This document shows, piece by piece, positions 27,311 to 35,603 of a DNA stretch of 64,000 nucleotides (position 1 is its first letter; each line of letters begins with the position of its first letter). Below the pieces are notes generated by a model. That model was not told the DNA's origin, did not search any database, and was given only the letters and a program-made list of their open reading frames with translations. The DNA lies in contig NZ_FZMO01000112.1 in the NCBI RefSeq assembly GCF_900197875.1, forward strand, positions 62,001 to 126,000, written 5' to 3'. The stretch is from Frankia canadensis. Lineage in GTDB: Bacteria > Actinomycetota > Actinomycetes > Frankiales > Frankiaceae. A program made the translations under genes and the position numbers.

Positions 27311-28471
27311 ATGCCTATGCTGTCGTTCGCGTTCAGTGAAGAGCAGGAAGCCTTTCGGGCGACTCTTGAGGACTACGCGCGCTCCGCTCTCGCGCCGGCC
27401 TACCGCGAACGCGCCGCGTCCGCCGAGTTCCCGTTCGAGGCCCTCGGTCAGCTCGGCGAGCTCGGGCTACTGGGTATCGGTCTGCCCAAGGAGTACGGCG
27501 GTACCGAGGAGGAGGATCCGATCATGCTCGGCCTCGCCGCCGAGACCCTTGCGTACGGGGACGTGAACGTCGCCGCGGCGCCTGTCCAGGTGGGTCTGAC
27601 CGGATCGCAGCTCGCCCTCGCGGGGGAGGAGGTCAGGGAGCGATACCTGCCGCCGCTGATCGAGGGGCGGGAGACCGTGGCGATCGCGCTGACCGAGCCG
27701 GGCTCCGGCTCCGACGCCTCCGCGATGCGCACGGTGGCGAACCCGGTGGGGGATGGCTGGCGGCTGAGCGGGGAGAAGACCGCCATCACCTGGGCGATGA
27801 ACGCCAGCAGTGTTGTGGTGTACGCGCGCGAGCCCGGTACGACCGGTGCGCGCGGGGTGAGCGCCTACCTGGTGCCGATGGACGCCGAGGGTCTTACACG
27901 CCATCACCTCGCTGGCATGGGCTGCCTTCCGCTCGGGTGGGGCACGCTGCACTTCGACGACGTCTTCGTCCCGTCGACGTACCGTATCGGCGAGCATGGC
28001 GCGGGTTTCCGCGCCGTGATGAGCCATTTCGACTTCAGTCGTGCGGCGCTCGGCCTGCTCTGCCTCGGTGCCGCCAGGGCCAGTCTCGACGAGGCGCTCG
28101 CCCACTCGCAGCAGCGCCGCGCCTTCGGCCGGCCGATCGCCGACTTCCAGGGCATCTCGTTCCTGCTTGCCGAGCAGGCCACCTACGTCGAGGCGGCCCG
28201 ATGGATGTGCTACCGGGCGCTGTGGCTGCGCGCGAGTGGGCAGCCGCACACGGCGCAGGCCTCGATGAGCAAGTGGTGGCCACCGGTGGTGGCGAAGAAC
28301 GCCATCGAGGCGGCCATCCGGGTGCACGGCAACCTCGGGTACGCCGTCGAGTTCCCGCTGCAGCAGCGCTATCGGGACGTGTTCGCCTACCTGATCGCCG
28401 ACGGCACCGCCGAGATCCAGAAGAAGATCATCGCCAGGGAGGCCTACCGGCGCGGCGCCATCGTCTGGTGA
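27311..28471 (+). CDS. Acyl-CoA dehydrogenase
   Basis: A 386-residue flavoprotein with LSFAFSEEQEAFRATLEDYA, LPKEYGGTEEEDPI, the flavin-site AIALTEPGSGSDASAM, WRLSGEKTAITWA and the C-terminal RVHGNLGYAVEFPLQQRYRD, which includes the Glu expected as base, followed by GTAEIQKKIIAREAYRRG. It catalyses alpha,beta-dehydrogenation of an acyl-CoA and passes electrons to ETF. There is almost no ribosome site before ATG 27311 (ATG 27317 is also in frame), suggesting a leaderless transcript. An operator-like site lies in the promoter. It is followed after 193 bp by a separately controlled acyl-CoA synthetase. Confidence 0.92.
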   Translation: MPMLSFAFSEEQEAFRATLEDYARSALAPAYRERAASAEFPFEALGQLGELGLLGIGLPKEYGGTEEEDPIMLGLAAETLAYGDVNVAAAPVQVGLTGSQLALAGEEVRERYLPPLIEGRETVAIALTEPGSGSDASAMRTVANPVGDGWRLSGEKTAITWAMNASSVVVYAREPGTTGARGVSAYLVPMDAEGLTRHHLAGMGCLPLGWGTLHFDDVFVPSTYRIGEHGAGFRAVMSHFDFSRAALGLLCLGAARASLDEALAHSQQRRAFGRPIADFQGISFLLAEQATYVEAARWMCYRALWLRASGQPHTAQASMSKWWPPVVAKNAIEAAIRVHGNLGYAVEFPLQQRYRDVFAYLIADGTAEIQKKIIAREAYRRGAIVW

Positions 28472-28613
28472 CACGGCTGACGGCTGACGGTCGATGCCCG
28501 GGTGGGACCTGTGGTCGCAGCGATGCTGTCTGTAGCTCCTGGCCTCCAGCCCCTCTGACCAGCGATGGCGACGAACATGGCGGACGTTGTGTGGAGAGTG
28601 CGTCTTGCGAAAA

Positions 28614-28624
28614 TGGTCTAACCA
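28614..28624. promoter_or_regulatory. FadR/GntR-type operator site (TGGTCTAACCA)
   Basis: The best copy in the window: AATGGT and ACCATT form perfect arms (28612-28626) around CTA. It lies 41 bp before the GTG start of the ligase at 28665, in a locally AT-rich stretch. Confidence 0.7.
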
Positions 28625-28664
28625 TTCTATTTTCGGCTGTGATCCGTGCCACGAGGAGGTCTCA

Positions 28665-30323
28665 GTGTCCGATACTCTCCCGACCGTCCACAGCCGCTAT
28701 ACCGACGAGCAGATAGCCGCCTTCTACGCGTCCGGGCACTGGCAGGCATCGAGCTTCTTCAGCGTGGCCACGGACAAGGCCCGCTCCGGTCACAGCCGCA
28801 CCTTCGTCTTTGACGGGACAACCAGCCTCACCTACGGCGAGTTCCACGAGCGGACTGTGCGGCTGGCCGCGGGGCTTGCCGCCATCGGCATCGGACGAGG
28901 TGACCGGGTGGCCGTCCAGTTACCCAACTGGACGGAGTTCCCGCTGGTGGCCGCGGCGCTGTCCCGGATCGGCGCGATCACCGTGCCGATCATGCCGATC
29001 TACCGCGACGACGAGGTCGGCTATGTCCTCGACCACAGCGGTGCGGTCGCCGCGGTCACCGCCGACACCTTCCGGGGCTTCGACCACCGGGCGATGTTCC
29101 AGTCCCTGCAGGCCGGACGGGACCACCTCAAGCGGATCATAGTCGCCCGCGGGGAGGGTGGTGACCTCGCCGGGGCGACAGCGCTGGAGTCCCTCTTCGC
29201 CGAGGGTGACCCGTCCGATCTCGATGAGGCGCTCGGCCCGGACAGCTCACCGGATGACGGGTTCCTGATCGTCTACACCTCGGGTACCACCGCGCGCCCG
29301 AAGGGCTGCTTCCACACCTTCAACACCCTGCGGGCCAGTGCGGCGGCGATCGGTGCGAGCCTGCGCTACACCGCCGAGGACGTCCAGTTCGGCCCATCGC
29401 CCATCACACATAGCACCGGGCTGGTCACCAGTGTGGTGCTCCCCCTGCTGGCCGGAGCGAGCTCGCACCTCATGGAGGCGTGGGACCCGCAGGAGGGGCT
29501 GGCGCGGATCGAACGCCACGGCTGCACTGTGGCCGTCACGGCCACGCCGTTCCTGCAGATGCTGATGGCGGCCTACGACCCCGCCAAGCACGACCCCGCC
29601 AGCATGCGCGCCTGGGTCTGTGCCGGGTCACCGATACCGGGGGCCGTCGTGGAACAGGCCAGACAGGTGCTGCCGTGCTGCCGCACGCTGAGCCTCTACG
29701 GACGCTCCGAGAACTTCCTCACGACGATGTGCACGATCGAGGACCCGCCGGAGCGTGCCGTCCTCTCGGACGGCTCCGCGCTTGCCGGGGCCCGGGTCAG
29801 GGTCGTGGGGCCCGACGGTCTGGAGCTTCCTCGCGGCGAGGAGGGTGACCTCGCCTACAGGGGCCCCAGTCACATGATCGAGTATTTCCGTGACGAGGAG
29901 CAGACGGCCGCCCTGTTCACACCTGACGGCTTCTCCCGCAGCGGAGACCTGGGGCGTATGGACGCCGACGGCTTCGTCCGGGTCACCGGCAGAATCAAGG
30001 ACATCATCATCCGTGGCGGGATGAACATCAGCGCCCGGGAGATCGAGGATCACCTGCTTACCCACCCGGCCATCGCGAGCGTGGCCGTCGTCGGCATGCC
30101 CGACGAGCGGCTCGGGGAGAAGGCCTGCGCGTTCGTCGTGCTGGCCCCGGGTGCCGACTCGCTCGCTCTCGACGACGTCACCGACTACCTGCGCGCACAG
30201 CGCGTGGCCGTCCAGAAGGTGCCCGAGCGGCTCGAGATCGTTTCGGCGTTGCCGATGACCGCCACGGGCAAGGTGCGGAAGCACGTCCTGCGCGCCGAGA
30301 TCAGGCGAAGGCTTGTGGCGTGA
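28665..30323 (+). CDS. AMP-forming acyl-CoA synthetase
   Basis: A 552-residue ANL ligase. The P-loop VYTSGTTARPKG lies near residue 202, QFGPSPITHSTGLVTSVVLP near 245, SLYGRSENF near 345, SRSGDLGRMDADGF near 425, GRIKDIIIRGGMNISAREIE near 443-462, and the catalytic Lys in MTATGKVRKHVLR near 532. It is clearly paralogous to the ligase at 33475-35190 (YASGxW near the start, identical SGTTARPKGC, KDIxIRGGMNIS). GTG 28665 has GAGGAGGT upstream. A perfect operator-like palindrome lies in the promoter, and the stop overlaps the PucR-type regulator start. It probably activates the entry acid of the pathway. Confidence 0.92.
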   Translation: MSDTLPTVHSRYTDEQIAAFYASGHWQASSFFSVATDKARSGHSRTFVFDGTTSLTYGEFHERTVRLAAGLAAIGIGRGDRVAVQLPNWTEFPLVAAALSRIGAITVPIMPIYRDDEVGYVLDHSGAVAAVTADTFRGFDHRAMFQSLQAGRDHLKRIIVARGEGGDLAGATALESLFAEGDPSDLDEALGPDSSPDDGFLIVYTSGTTARPKGCFHTFNTLRASAAAIGASLRYTAEDVQFGPSPITHSTGLVTSVVLPLLAGASSHLMEAWDPQEGLARIERHGCTVAVTATPFLQMLMAAYDPAKHDPASMRAWVCAGSPIPGAVVEQARQVLPCCRTLSLYGRSENFLTTMCTIEDPPERAVLSDGSALAGARVRVVGPDGLELPRGEEGDLAYRGPSHMIEYFRDEEQTAALFTPDGFSRSGDLGRMDADGFVRVTGRIKDIIIRGGMNISAREIEDHLLTHPAIASVAVVGMPDERLGEKACAFVVLAPGADSLALDDVTDYLRAQRVAVQKVPERLEIVSALPMTATGKVRKHVLRAEIRRRLVA

Positions 30324-31732
30324 GCGCGTCCGTCACCACGGGACGCACATGCGTTCGCTGCTGCGTGCGAGCGGCGGCTGTGAGCGCCCTGGACGGGACG
30401 TCGGCGCCCGTGCCTGCCGACGAGCTACGGCGTCGCTACGAGGAACTCGCCCGTCGGCACTCGGTCGAACTGCGGCTGTCCGCCGTGGTCGCCAGGGGAG
30501 GCGGAATCTCGGGCCTGATCGGCTCCGCCGCGGAACTCACCGCGAATCCGCTCTGGCTGATCGACCCGAGACGTCGACTGGTGTCCAGGTCCGTCGTCGC
30601 GCGCGGCTCCGACTTGCGGCCGCCTGACCTGGACCTGCTCCTCGGACCGTGCGGACCGGTCGACGTCGCCTCGGCGAAGCCGGTACTGATCCCCGCCCAG
30701 CCCGCCCGCGGCCTCGCCCGGCGGCACCTTCTGGTCCCGGTCGCCCGCGACCGGCGACTGTTCGCCTGGCTGGTCATGGCGGAGGTGGCGGCACGACTCG
30801 GTGCCGACGAAGCGAACCTGACCCAGCGGACCGCGTTCCATCTCGCGACGGAGTACGCGGTGCAGCGCCGGGTGGCGCGCGCGTCCTGGAACGCGCGCGC
30901 CGCGTTCGCCCGCCAACTGGTGCGCGGGTCCCAGACCGACGCCGACCTGCTCGCCTCAGCGGACTATCTCGGAGTACGCGCCGACGCCGGCCGCGTGCTC
31001 GTCTACATCGGCGACCATCCTTCGGACGAGCTCCGTGACGACGAGGTCCTCTCCGATCTGGTCGCCCGGGAGCTCGGCGTGGAGATACTGGCGGCCCGGG
31101 GCCGTGAGGGCACCATCCTGCTCGTCGAGGTTCCCGAAGGCGCCGCGAGCGTCGCGTTCGTGCACCAGGTGAAGCGCGTGATGTGGCACGCCATGGCCCG
31201 GTTGGGCGAGCCAGAGGCCATTGTCGGAGTGTCCGCCGTGTCCAGGCCCGACGGCCTCCAGCGGGCGTACCGCGAGACCCGTGAGGTCGTGCTGTGTATT
31301 GACCGCTTCGGGCGTCCACCCAACACGGTGATCGCCGTCGATGACCTCGGCCCCGCGCGCCTGTTCGTCGCGAACAGTGACATCGGGTCCGTGCGACGGT
31401 ATGTGCACGACGTGCTGGGCGCGCTGCTGGGCGACGCCCCTGGCCTGGCCGACCTGCTGCGGACTCTTCAGTGCTTCTTCGCCACCGGCCGATCGGTGCG
31501 TGAGTCCGCCGCCCGCCTGGGGATCCACGAGAACACCGTCCGACTGCGGATGGCGAAGGTGCACGACCTCACCGGGCTCGACGTGGCCGCGAACGCGAAC
31601 GATCAGCTCAGCGCCCAGACCGCGTTGCTGGTGCTGCGGCTGGAAGGCTGTCCGGCGCTCCCGCCGTTCGTCGAGTGCCAGGCGGACGCCGACCCGGAGC
31701 AGCCGGTCCGGGTGAAGAAGGACACCGCCTGA
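30320..31732 (+). CDS. PucR/CdaR-type transcriptional regulator
   Basis: A 470-residue regulator starting at GTG 30320 within the ligase stop (GTGA). The N-terminal half is a poorly conserved sensor, the middle contains a GGDEF-like degenerate domain region (VLVYIGDHPSD, REGTILLVEVPEG), and the C terminus (about 390-425) is the PucR helix-turn-helix: LQCFFATGRSVRESAARLGI followed by HENTVRLRMAKVHDLTGLD. Members act as activators of catabolic genes in response to pathway metabolites. Translational coupling to the ligase suggests it senses the acid or its CoA ester. An alternative internal start nearer residue 25 is possible because the first residues are Cys/Arg-rich. Confidence 0.85.
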   Translation: MSASVTTGRTCVRCCVRAAAVSALDGTSAPVPADELRRRYEELARRHSVELRLSAVVARGGGISGLIGSAAELTANPLWLIDPRRRLVSRSVVARGSDLRPPDLDLLLGPCGPVDVASAKPVLIPAQPARGLARRHLLVPVARDRRLFAWLVMAEVAARLGADEANLTQRTAFHLATEYAVQRRVARASWNARAAFARQLVRGSQTDADLLASADYLGVRADAGRVLVYIGDHPSDELRDDEVLSDLVARELGVEILAARGREGTILLVEVPEGAASVAFVHQVKRVMWHAMARLGEPEAIVGVSAVSRPDGLQRAYRETREVVLCIDRFGRPPNTVIAVDDLGPARLFVANSDIGSVRRYVHDVLGALLGDAPGLADLLRTLQCFFATGRSVRESAARLGIHENTVRLRMAKVHDLTGLDVAANANDQLSAQTALLVLRLEGCPALPPFVECQADADPEQPVRVKKDTA

Positions 31733-31735
31733 TGC

Positions 31736-32248
31736 TCAGCGCCGCACGCCCATCGACCCGCACACCGGCGCCGTCCAGCGCAGTGCCCTGGACTCACTGA
31801 GCAGCCGGTCCCAGCCGGCGCTGACGTTCGCGGGGAAGGGCCGAGGCCTCCGCTCCTCCAGGCCCACGTGCACGAGCACGATCTCCACCGTGCAGGCCAG
31901 TCGCTCGCGGGACTGATCGACCAGAAACGACATGAGGTGGACCACCTTGTCCGAGAGATCCAGCACCCGCGTGTGCCCGGAGAAGGCGTCGCCGGTCTGC
32001 AGCTCCGACAGGTAACGCAGGTGGTGCTCAGCGGTGAACAGGGTCATTCTCCGGTCGAGCCGGTAGGCCTGGTCGATCCCGACGGCATGGCAGAGCCGAT
32101 CGGCGCTCTGGGCGCCGGCGTCAAGGTAGTGGCGGATGTTCATGTGCCCGTTGAAGTCGATGAACTCCGGCTCGACCTTCGCCTCGACCAGCGCCGGGAG
32201 CTGCGTGACCTGATCCCAGGTGGGTGCCTGCGTCGTCGGAGACATCAT
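31736..32248 (-). CDS. Acyl-CoA thioesterase, hot-dog fold (4-hydroxybenzoyl-CoA thioesterase-like)
   Basis: A 170-residue single hot-dog domain. VEPEFIDFNGHMNIRHYLDA carries the Asp-x-Asn-GHMN active-site signature of FcbB/YbgC-type thioesterases, and LVDQSRERLACTVEIVLVHV forms later strands. It would hydrolyse an acyl-CoA to free CoA, often to relieve CoA trapping or as a salvage step. It starts at ATG 32248 (tandem ATG 32245), about 110 bp from an operator-like site that it shares with the divergent LLM oxidoreductase. It converges on the PucR gene, with three bases between the stops. Confidence 0.88.
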   Translation of the reverse strand: MMSPTTQAPTWDQVTQLPALVEAKVEPEFIDFNGHMNIRHYLDAGAQSADRLCHAVGIDQAYRLDRRMTLFTAEHHLRYLSELQTGDAFSGHTRVLDLSDKVVHLMSFLVDQSRERLACTVEIVLVHVGLEERRPRPFPANVSAGWDRLLSESRALRWTAPVCGSMGVRR

Positions 32249-32355
32249 GGTCCGACTCTATGGTCGGCCGGCACCGGGGCGGATCGCGGCGACTGTCGGT
32301 TTCCACAGCGCGTGGGTCGCGTCCGGGCGTCCCCGCTGGACCAACCACCAGTATT

Positions 32356-32366
32356 TGGTCATTCCA
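32356..32366. promoter_or_regulatory. FadR/GntR-type operator site (TGGTCATTCCA)
   Basis: An 11-bp site with one departure from TGGTCnnACCA, within AT-rich flanks (tatttggtcattccattggtc). A further TTGGTC half-site follows. It lies between the divergent thioesterase and LLM oxidoreductase genes, 40 bp from the latter's start. Confidence 0.55.
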
Positions 32367-32405
32367 TTGGTCGAAAGTGTGCCCGGTCTGCGAGACGATG
32401 CGGCG

Positions 32406-33344
32406 GTGAACTCCGACCTCACTCTTGGCGTCGCCGTCAACGACGAGCTCCTCGCGGCCGCTCCGGCGGCGCGCCGGGCCATCCTCGACCACCTGGCCGA
32501 CGCCGGCCTCGACCATCTCACAGTCGGTGACCACATCAGTTTCCATGGCGGCACGGGCTTCGACGGGATCGTCGCCGCGACGACCGCGCTCGCGTCGCAT
32601 GACACCCTCAAGGTGCTGATCGGCGTCTACCTGGCGGGCCTGCGCCATCCGATGGCCACAGCCCGCTCGCTCGCGACGCTGACCCAGGTCGCGCCCGGCC
32701 GGCTGATCCTGGGAGTCGGAGTCGCCGGGGAGGACCGCGCCGAGGTCAGCAACATGGGCGTCGACCCGGCGACCCGCGGTCGCCGCATGGACGAGACCCT
32801 CGGGCTGCTGCGCCGGCTGGCGACAGGTGAGGCTGTCGACCATCGGGGGCGGTTCTTCCAGCTTGAGAACGCGCGGATCCTTCCTGCCCTTGAGCCCAGG
32901 GTTCCGATCCTCATCGGAGGCGCGGGGGAGGTGGCGGTGCGGCGGACGGCCGCGGACGGCGACGGCTGGCTCGGGATGTGGTGCTCGGCCCGCAGATATG
33001 CCGCCACCCACCAGCAAATCCTGGCTGCGTGTTCCGCGGCCGGCCGGCCCGCGCCCACCTTCGCGGGGCTCAACGTCTGGGTCGGTTTCGGCCGTGACGC
33101 CGCGACCGCGAGGGCGGCGCTGGGGGAGCGGATGTCACACCTCTACAACCTGCCCGCCGAGAAGTTCGCGCACATCAGCGCGGCCGGCACGCCGCGGGAC
33201 GTCGCCGGGTTCCTCACTCCCTACGTTCAGGCGGGTGCGCGGACGCTGACCCTGATACCCGTCGCCGACACGGTGCACGCGGCGATCGAGCAGGCCGCCG
33301 AAGTCCGGGATCTGCTCCGCGGCCAGGCGGTCGAAGCCCCGTGA
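32406..33344 (+). CDS. LLM-class F420- or flavin-dependent oxidoreductase
   Basis: A 312-residue luciferase-like TIM-barrel protein. Recognisable parts are LADAGLDHLTVGDHISFHGG, VAPGRLILGVGVAGEDRAEV, the strand RVPILIGGAGEVAVRRTAAD with the GG phosphate-binding turn, and LYNLPAEKFAHISAAGTP. In actinobacteria most such proteins use F420 or FMN to reduce or oxygenate alcohols, ketones or enoyl systems; which one applies cannot be read here. GTG 32406 (MNSDLTLGV) is chosen because family similarity begins there; upstream in-frame codons overlap the divergent promoter. An operator-like site precedes it, placing it in the presumed GntR regulon. Confidence 0.85.
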   Translation: MNSDLTLGVAVNDELLAAAPAARRAILDHLADAGLDHLTVGDHISFHGGTGFDGIVAATTALASHDTLKVLIGVYLAGLRHPMATARSLATLTQVAPGRLILGVGVAGEDRAEVSNMGVDPATRGRRMDETLGLLRRLATGEAVDHRGRFFQLENARILPALEPRVPILIGGAGEVAVRRTAADGDGWLGMWCSARRYAATHQQILAACSAAGRPAPTFAGLNVWVGFGRDAATARAALGERMSHLYNLPAEKFAHISAAGTPRDVAGFLTPYVQAGARTLTLIPVADTVHAAIEQAAEVRDLLRGQAVEAP

Positions 33345-33359
33345 CCAACCGGCAAGGCC

Positions 33360-33387
33360 GCGACCGAAACCGCGCGACATCGGTCGC
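33360..33387. terminator. Hairpin between convergent genes, candidate terminator
   Basis: GCGACCGA (33360-33367) and TCGGTCGC (33380-33387) pair perfectly over a 12-base loop, 15 bases past the LLM stop. A second perfect palindrome, GTCAGGCCTGAC, lies at 33450-33461 toward the convergent ligase. No T tract follows either. Confidence 0.5.
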
Positions 33388-33474
33388 TTCGCCCCGGCTC
33401 GCTGGGAACGAAGAACGCCGGAAATCGGGCCCGTCACGGTCCGTCCGGGGTCAGGCCTGACGGGAGAACGGCCG

Positions 33475-35190
33475 TCAGCGTCCGGCTGGAACGCCGGCCA
33501 GGCGGCCTGCCTTCTCGGCGATGTCCTTCCGGAGCACATGCTTCTGGATCTTCCCGGTCGCCGTCATCGGCATCGCTTCGAGTATCTCCAGATGCTCCGG
33601 TGTCTTCTGGAGCGCGATTCCCCGCTCCTGGAGGTACTCCTTCAGCGATGCCAGGGTGGGCGGGCTCCCGGGGTCAGCGGGGACGATGTAGCAGCACGCG
33701 CGCTCACCGAGTCGTTCGTCGGGCATCGCGACCACCGCGACGGAGTGGATTGCCGGGTGCGCGGCGAGGAGATCCTCGATCTCCCGGACGCTGATGTTCA
33801 TCCCACCGCGGATGACGATGTCCTTGGTCCGGCCGGTGACGCGCACGAACCCGTCGGCGTCCATGACTCCGAGGTCGCCCGAGCGGGAGAACCCGTCGGG
33901 AGTGAACAGCGCGGCGGTGTCATCGGGTCGGCCGAGGTAGCCGAGCATGTGTGACGGGCCCTTGTAGGCGATGTCGCCCTCGGTACCCGCCGGGACTGGT
34001 TCGCCAACCAGGTCGACGATCCTGACCTCACTGAACGGCAGTGCCGACCCGTCGGAGGTCAGTGCCCGCTCCGGGTCGTCGTCCACCGTGCAGGTGGTGG
34101 TCGTGAGGTTCTCGCTGCGTCCGTACAGGCTCAGGACTCGTGTGTCCGGGAACAGCGTCCGGGCGCGCTCGACGATCGAGCGGGGGATCGGGGCGCCCGC
34201 GGACACCCAGACGCGCAGGCACGAGGCGTCGTGGCGGTCCGGATCGTAGGCGTCAAGCGCCATCTGGAGGAAGGTCGTGGCGGCGACCGTCACCGAGCAC
34301 CGGTACCTGGCGATCTCGGCCAGGCCCCGTACCGGTTCCCATTCGGGCATGACGTGTGTGGCTCCGCCGTGCAGGAGGGGGAGCAGCACACTGGTGACGA
34401 GGCCGGTCGTGTGGGTGATCGGCGACGGGCCGAACTGTACGTCCCGCTCGGTGTAGCCGAACGCCTCGCCGAGCGCGCGGGCACCCGACGCATAGGTGTT
34501 GAACGTGTGCAGGCAGCCCTTGGGGCGGGCGGTGGTTCCGGATGTGTAGACGATGACGAACGGGTCGTCCGGGCCCACCGGTGAGCCCAGCCGGGCCTCC
34601 GCGAGCGACGGCTCGATGTCGGCGCTGACCGCGCTCAGCGGAAGCACGTCGGCACCTGAACCTGGGCGGTGATCTTCCGACGCGAGTGCGGCGGTGTCGT
34701 CGCGAAGCACCACGATCGAATGCAGCGCGGGTCGCTCGGCCGCGAGATTCCGGAACATTCCCAGATGGTCGAATCCCTTGAAGGTGGAGGCTGTGAACAC
34801 CACCTTCACGTCCGCGTCATCGAGTACATGACCGACCTCGTCGCGGCGGTAGATCGGCATGATGGGCACCGCTACGGCGCCCAGTCGGGCGATCGCCGCG
34901 ACGATGACGGCGAATTCGGCCCAGCTGGGCATCTGAACCGCCACCCGGTCGCCGGCCCGCACCCCGCGTGCCCGCAGACCGACAGCGAGGCGAAGCGAGA
35001 TCTCGTGGGCTTCGCGGTAGGTCATCGAGACCTTGCCGTCGGTGATGAAGGTCTTGCCCCCTAATGCGCCCGCCTGCCGAGCGAGCACGTCCCCTAAGGT
35101 CTCCTTTCCCCAGTAGCCCGAGGCGTAGAAGCGTTCTACCTCAAGTTGATCATAGCGGTCGCTGACGGTGGGAATGCCCATGGGAGTCAT
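33475..35190 (-). CDS. AMP-forming acyl-CoA synthetase
   Basis: A 571-residue ligase paralogous to 28665-30323. The P-loop VYTSGTTARPKG is near residue 212, QFGPSPITHTTGLVTSVLLP near 255, SLYGRSENLTTTTC near 355, GRTKDIVIRGGMNISVREIE near 455, and the catalytic Lys in MTATGKIQKHVLRKD near 541. ATG 35190 is taken as the start, with ATG 35181 as alternative; frame upstream of that lacks coding character. An operator-like site sits 105 bp upstream. Keeping two such similar ligases in one regulon suggests either dosage or different acid substrates. Confidence 0.9.
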   Translation of the reverse strand: MTPMGIPTVSDRYDQLEVERFYASGYWGKETLGDVLARQAGALGGKTFITDGKVSMTYREAHEISLRLAVGLRARGVRAGDRVAVQMPSWAEFAVIVAAIARLGAVAVPIMPIYRRDEVGHVLDDADVKVVFTASTFKGFDHLGMFRNLAAERPALHSIVVLRDDTAALASEDHRPGSGADVLPLSAVSADIEPSLAEARLGSPVGPDDPFVIVYTSGTTARPKGCLHTFNTYASGARALGEAFGYTERDVQFGPSPITHTTGLVTSVLLPLLHGGATHVMPEWEPVRGLAEIARYRCSVTVAATTFLQMALDAYDPDRHDASCLRVWVSAGAPIPRSIVERARTLFPDTRVLSLYGRSENLTTTTCTVDDDPERALTSDGSALPFSEVRIVDLVGEPVPAGTEGDIAYKGPSHMLGYLGRPDDTAALFTPDGFSRSGDLGVMDADGFVRVTGRTKDIVIRGGMNISVREIEDLLAAHPAIHSVAVVAMPDERLGERACCYIVPADPGSPPTLASLKEYLQERGIALQKTPEHLEILEAMPMTATGKIQKHVLRKDIAEKAGRLAGVPAGR

Positions 35191-35294
35191 CGAGTCATCC
35201 TGGAAGGTCGCGATCGGGCGCGGTGGATGGGGTACTGGCGCTGGCGCCGGAGGACGGATTGGTGCTGGCCGGGCCGTGTGGTCGCAAGTTATAA

Positions 35295-35305
35295 TGGTCT
35301 GGCCA
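35295..35305. promoter_or_regulatory. FadR/GntR-type operator site (TGGTCTGGCCA)
   Basis: One departure from TGGTCnnACCA. It overlaps a TATAAT (35290-35295) and lies about 105 bp upstream of the ligase start at 35190. Confidence 0.6.
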
Positions 35306-35542
35306 AATGTGCAATCGTCTTCCTCCGGCGGGGTGCGCCAGCCTGTCCCGTCTGGCGCGAGGGGTGCCCGCGACGGCCAGGGAAGGGGTCGGGTGGCGTG
35401 GCTGGCGGGAAGGAGCACGCTCCGCGTTGCCGCCGTTGCCATAAGTGACCGCCGGCGGGTGAGGGTTCGCCGGTGACGGTGAGGTGTCGGATGTCGCGAG
35501 CAGAAGCTGCCGCCCTGGCCGCCCGTCGCCACCTTGACGTTA

Positions 35543-35553
35543 AGGTCATACCA
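35543..35553. promoter_or_regulatory. FadR/GntR-type operator site (AGGTCATACCA)
   Basis: Matches GGTCnnACC at every core position, within TAAGGTCATACCATTTTA. It lies 51 bp upstream of the GAF-LuxR start at 35604, which would place that regulator under the GntR protein. Confidence 0.6.
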
Positions 35554-35603
35554 TTTTATCGTTCCGAAACTCCAGGTGGGGGCATGATCGGAGGGATGTC
35601 AAA

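Larger units (their letters stand above)
35191..35603. other. Divergent regulatory region with two operator-like sites
   Basis: About 410 bases between the minus-strand ligase and the plus-strand GAF-LuxR gene. Operator-like sites sit near both ends (35295-35305 and 35543-35553), each within AT-rich flanks (ataatggtctggccaaat; ggtcataccattttatcg). No gene is evident between them. Confidence 0.6.

Noticed and set aside
35290-35295. TATAAT as a plus-strand -10 box
   Set aside because: It faces away from the ligase it precedes and lies over 300 bp from the plus-strand gene; it may simply reflect the AT-rich operator flank.
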